This document shows positions 62,095 through 63,023 of a stretch of DNA of 63,023 bases, piece after piece. Position numbers and translations under genes: made by a program. Source of the DNA: Actinomycetota bacterium (GTDB lineage Bacteria > Actinomycetota > Actinomycetes > Nanopelagicales > Nanopelagicaceae); NCBI GenBank assembly GCA_009698615.1, contig WLPU01000010.1, positions 1 through 63,023 of the forward strand, in the 5' to 3' direction. Under the pieces are notes generated by a model that saw only the letters and a program-made list of their open reading frames with translations, ran no database searches and was not told the origin of the DNA. The first letter of the stretch is position 1. Each line of letters begins with the position of its first letter.

Positions 62095-63023
62095 GTGGGA
62101 AGTAAAAGTTTCCTTCGCGTCCTTGCGCCAATATTTTTGTGCGCACACATAATCCTTCGATCGATCCATCTGACACCTAACATATTCCTAGATCTATTTC
62201 TTTATAACCTCATTGCAGTATGCGTGGTTCTTGTCGTCCTCGCCTCTGAATTTCTCAAGGATGTGATTGGTAGATACGCCCTGGCCACTGGAATTATCTT
62301 CTGGATTGTTGGCTCAGTGCTTTCCACCGCAGCAGAATTTTTCTCGTTACCCCTATTGAGCTCAAATATCGCCAAGATTTTTTATCTCCTCTTCTATCCG
62401 TGCATGATCGTTGCAATTCCTCGCATCCTTGGAAACGGTAAGAAATTTGGCCTACTAGAAGCTTTAGACGCAATGATCTTAGGATTCGGACTCGGCTCCT
62501 TAGGGAGCGCGCTTCTTTTGAGACCGGTCTTTCCAAAATTCTCCGGGGAGATAGTGGCGACCTTCTTTGCAATTTGCTTTCCCGTTGGCGATGTAGTCCT
62601 CTTGGCACTGGTACTGACCTTGGCATCCATCACTGCAATGTCGCTACGTAGCGGGCTCCTATCGGCAGGAATTTTCTGCTTTTCTTTATCTGATTTCTAC
62701 TTTCTCTGGCTCAACGTTAATCATCGCTACACGTTTGGAGCCTTGAGCGACGATGTTTGGCTACTTGCATTGATACTCATTTCAATCGCCATCACTCAAT
62801 CTCATAAAACCTCTAAAAACAAATATGTCGTTCCGTCAGTTCTCATTGTTCTTTCAATTATGACGAGCGCCACTTTGCTCAGTATCACCGCGCTGCGACC
62901 TGGATATCTCCCAAACTTCATTCTGTTTCCAACAATCACAACTCTCGTGCTGGCATTCGTTCGGATGACAATTGCTCTTCGCGAGTCTCGCTCAATTGGC
63001 GAAGAGAGAATTCTTGCTAGAAC
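62095..63023 (+). CDS. polytopic membrane protein, 3' partial; possible GGDEF/EAL N-terminus
   Basis: From GTG 62095 (in-frame stop TGA at 62083) an uninterrupted frame of over 309 codons runs off the window. It encodes about eight to nine hydrophobic segments with short loops and ends in a helix with 'ALRESRSIGEERILAR'. Such a helix commonly leads into GGDEF/EAL signalling domains ('ARTDxLTGL'), but the window stops before they could appear. I infer a membrane sensor; a pure membrane protein is the alternative. Confidence 0.6.
   Translation, partial: MGSKSFLRVLAPIFLCAHIILRSIHLTPNIFLDLFLYNLIAVCVVLVVLASEFLKDVIGRYALATGIIFWIVGSVLSTAAEFFSLPLLSSNIAKIFYLLFYPCMIVAIPRILGNGKKFGLLEALDAMILGFGLGSLGSALLLRPVFPKFSGEIVATFFAICFPVGDVVLLALVLTLASITAMSLRSGLLSAGIFCFSLSDFYFLWLNVNHRYTFGALSDDVWLLALILISIAITQSHKTSKNKYVVPSVLIVLSIMTSATLLSITALRPGYLPNFILFPTITTLVLAFVRMTIALRESRSIGEERILAR

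Overview
The window looks like chromosomal DNA of a streamlined, photoheterotrophic freshwater actinobacterium of the Nanopelagicales (acI, 'Ca. Planktophila'-like) type. This is an inference. It rests on an actinorhodopsin gene, moderate base composition (by eye mid-to-high 40s % GC), very short intergenic gaps, and a housekeeping block (about 27.5-53.9 kb) whose order matches what I recall of Mycobacterium tuberculosis Rv0992c-Rv1026. No insertion sequence, prophage, CRISPR array or rRNA operon was seen. Five tRNA genes are present: Leu-UAA, Gln-UUG, Ala-CGC, Arg-CCU and none other.

Region 1 (0-7.8 kb) is accessory. It holds a membrane-anchored hypothetical, the decayed 3' end of a VWA-domain gene, and a five-gene minus-strand operon. 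That operon encodes a secreted Cys-repeat protein, a MacA/YknX-type adaptor, an ABC ATPase, a MacB/YknZ-type permease and a DUF5666-like membrane protein. A LysM fragment and two hypotheticals follow. Region 2 (7.9-17.3 kb) is carbon acquisition: a LysE exporter, a secreted esterase, a secreted metallophosphoesterase, and a sugar ABC importer without an ATPase. The importer is linked to an IlvD/Edd-type sugar-acid dehydratase and a divergent zinc alcohol dehydrogenase. Region 3 (17.4-22.1 kb) is export: a DrrAB-type ABC pair and two overlapping MFS genes. Region 4 (22.1-27.5 kb) has a Bax-inhibitor-1 homologue, tRNA-Leu, a small membrane protein, actinorhodopsin with its own terminator, an NTF2-like protein, a frameshifted Ala-rich pseudogene and a short MalT/LuxR-type regulator with a striking inverted repeat at its 5' end.

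Region 5 (26.8-53.9 kb) is the conserved core. It runs UDG, ppx, DUF501, ftsB-like, eno, mazG, a SurA-like lipoprotein, mfd, ppc, trpB2, pth, rplY, prs, glmU, marR, ispE, rsmA, tatD, metG, rsmI, pmt, then glpR-like, rimJ-like, a MoeA/Glp-like gene and 5-formyl-THF cyclo-ligase. Against mycobacterial order, rpfB and galU are missing. Region 6 (53.9-63 kb) has a CopD-CtaG fusion, a CopC-like protein without any histidine, an FmdB/Ruc-like zinc ribbon, an MMPL transporter, a BadF-type kinase, an SDR, secreted and small hypotheticals, and a polytopic membrane protein that runs off the right end.

The observations I rate highest are these. The actinorhodopsin keeps the proton-pump residues and has a glycine where a carotenoid-antenna opening is expected. 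The MoeA/Glp homologue precisely lacks domain II but still sits beside its putative membrane receptor. The CopC-like protein has lost all copper-binding histidines. An 18-bp-arm inverted repeat with three AGGGGTGA boxes lies at the LuxR gene start. A rearrangement junction joins the YknXYZ-like operon to a beheaded VWA gene. All functional calls are from reading motifs; no database search was run.
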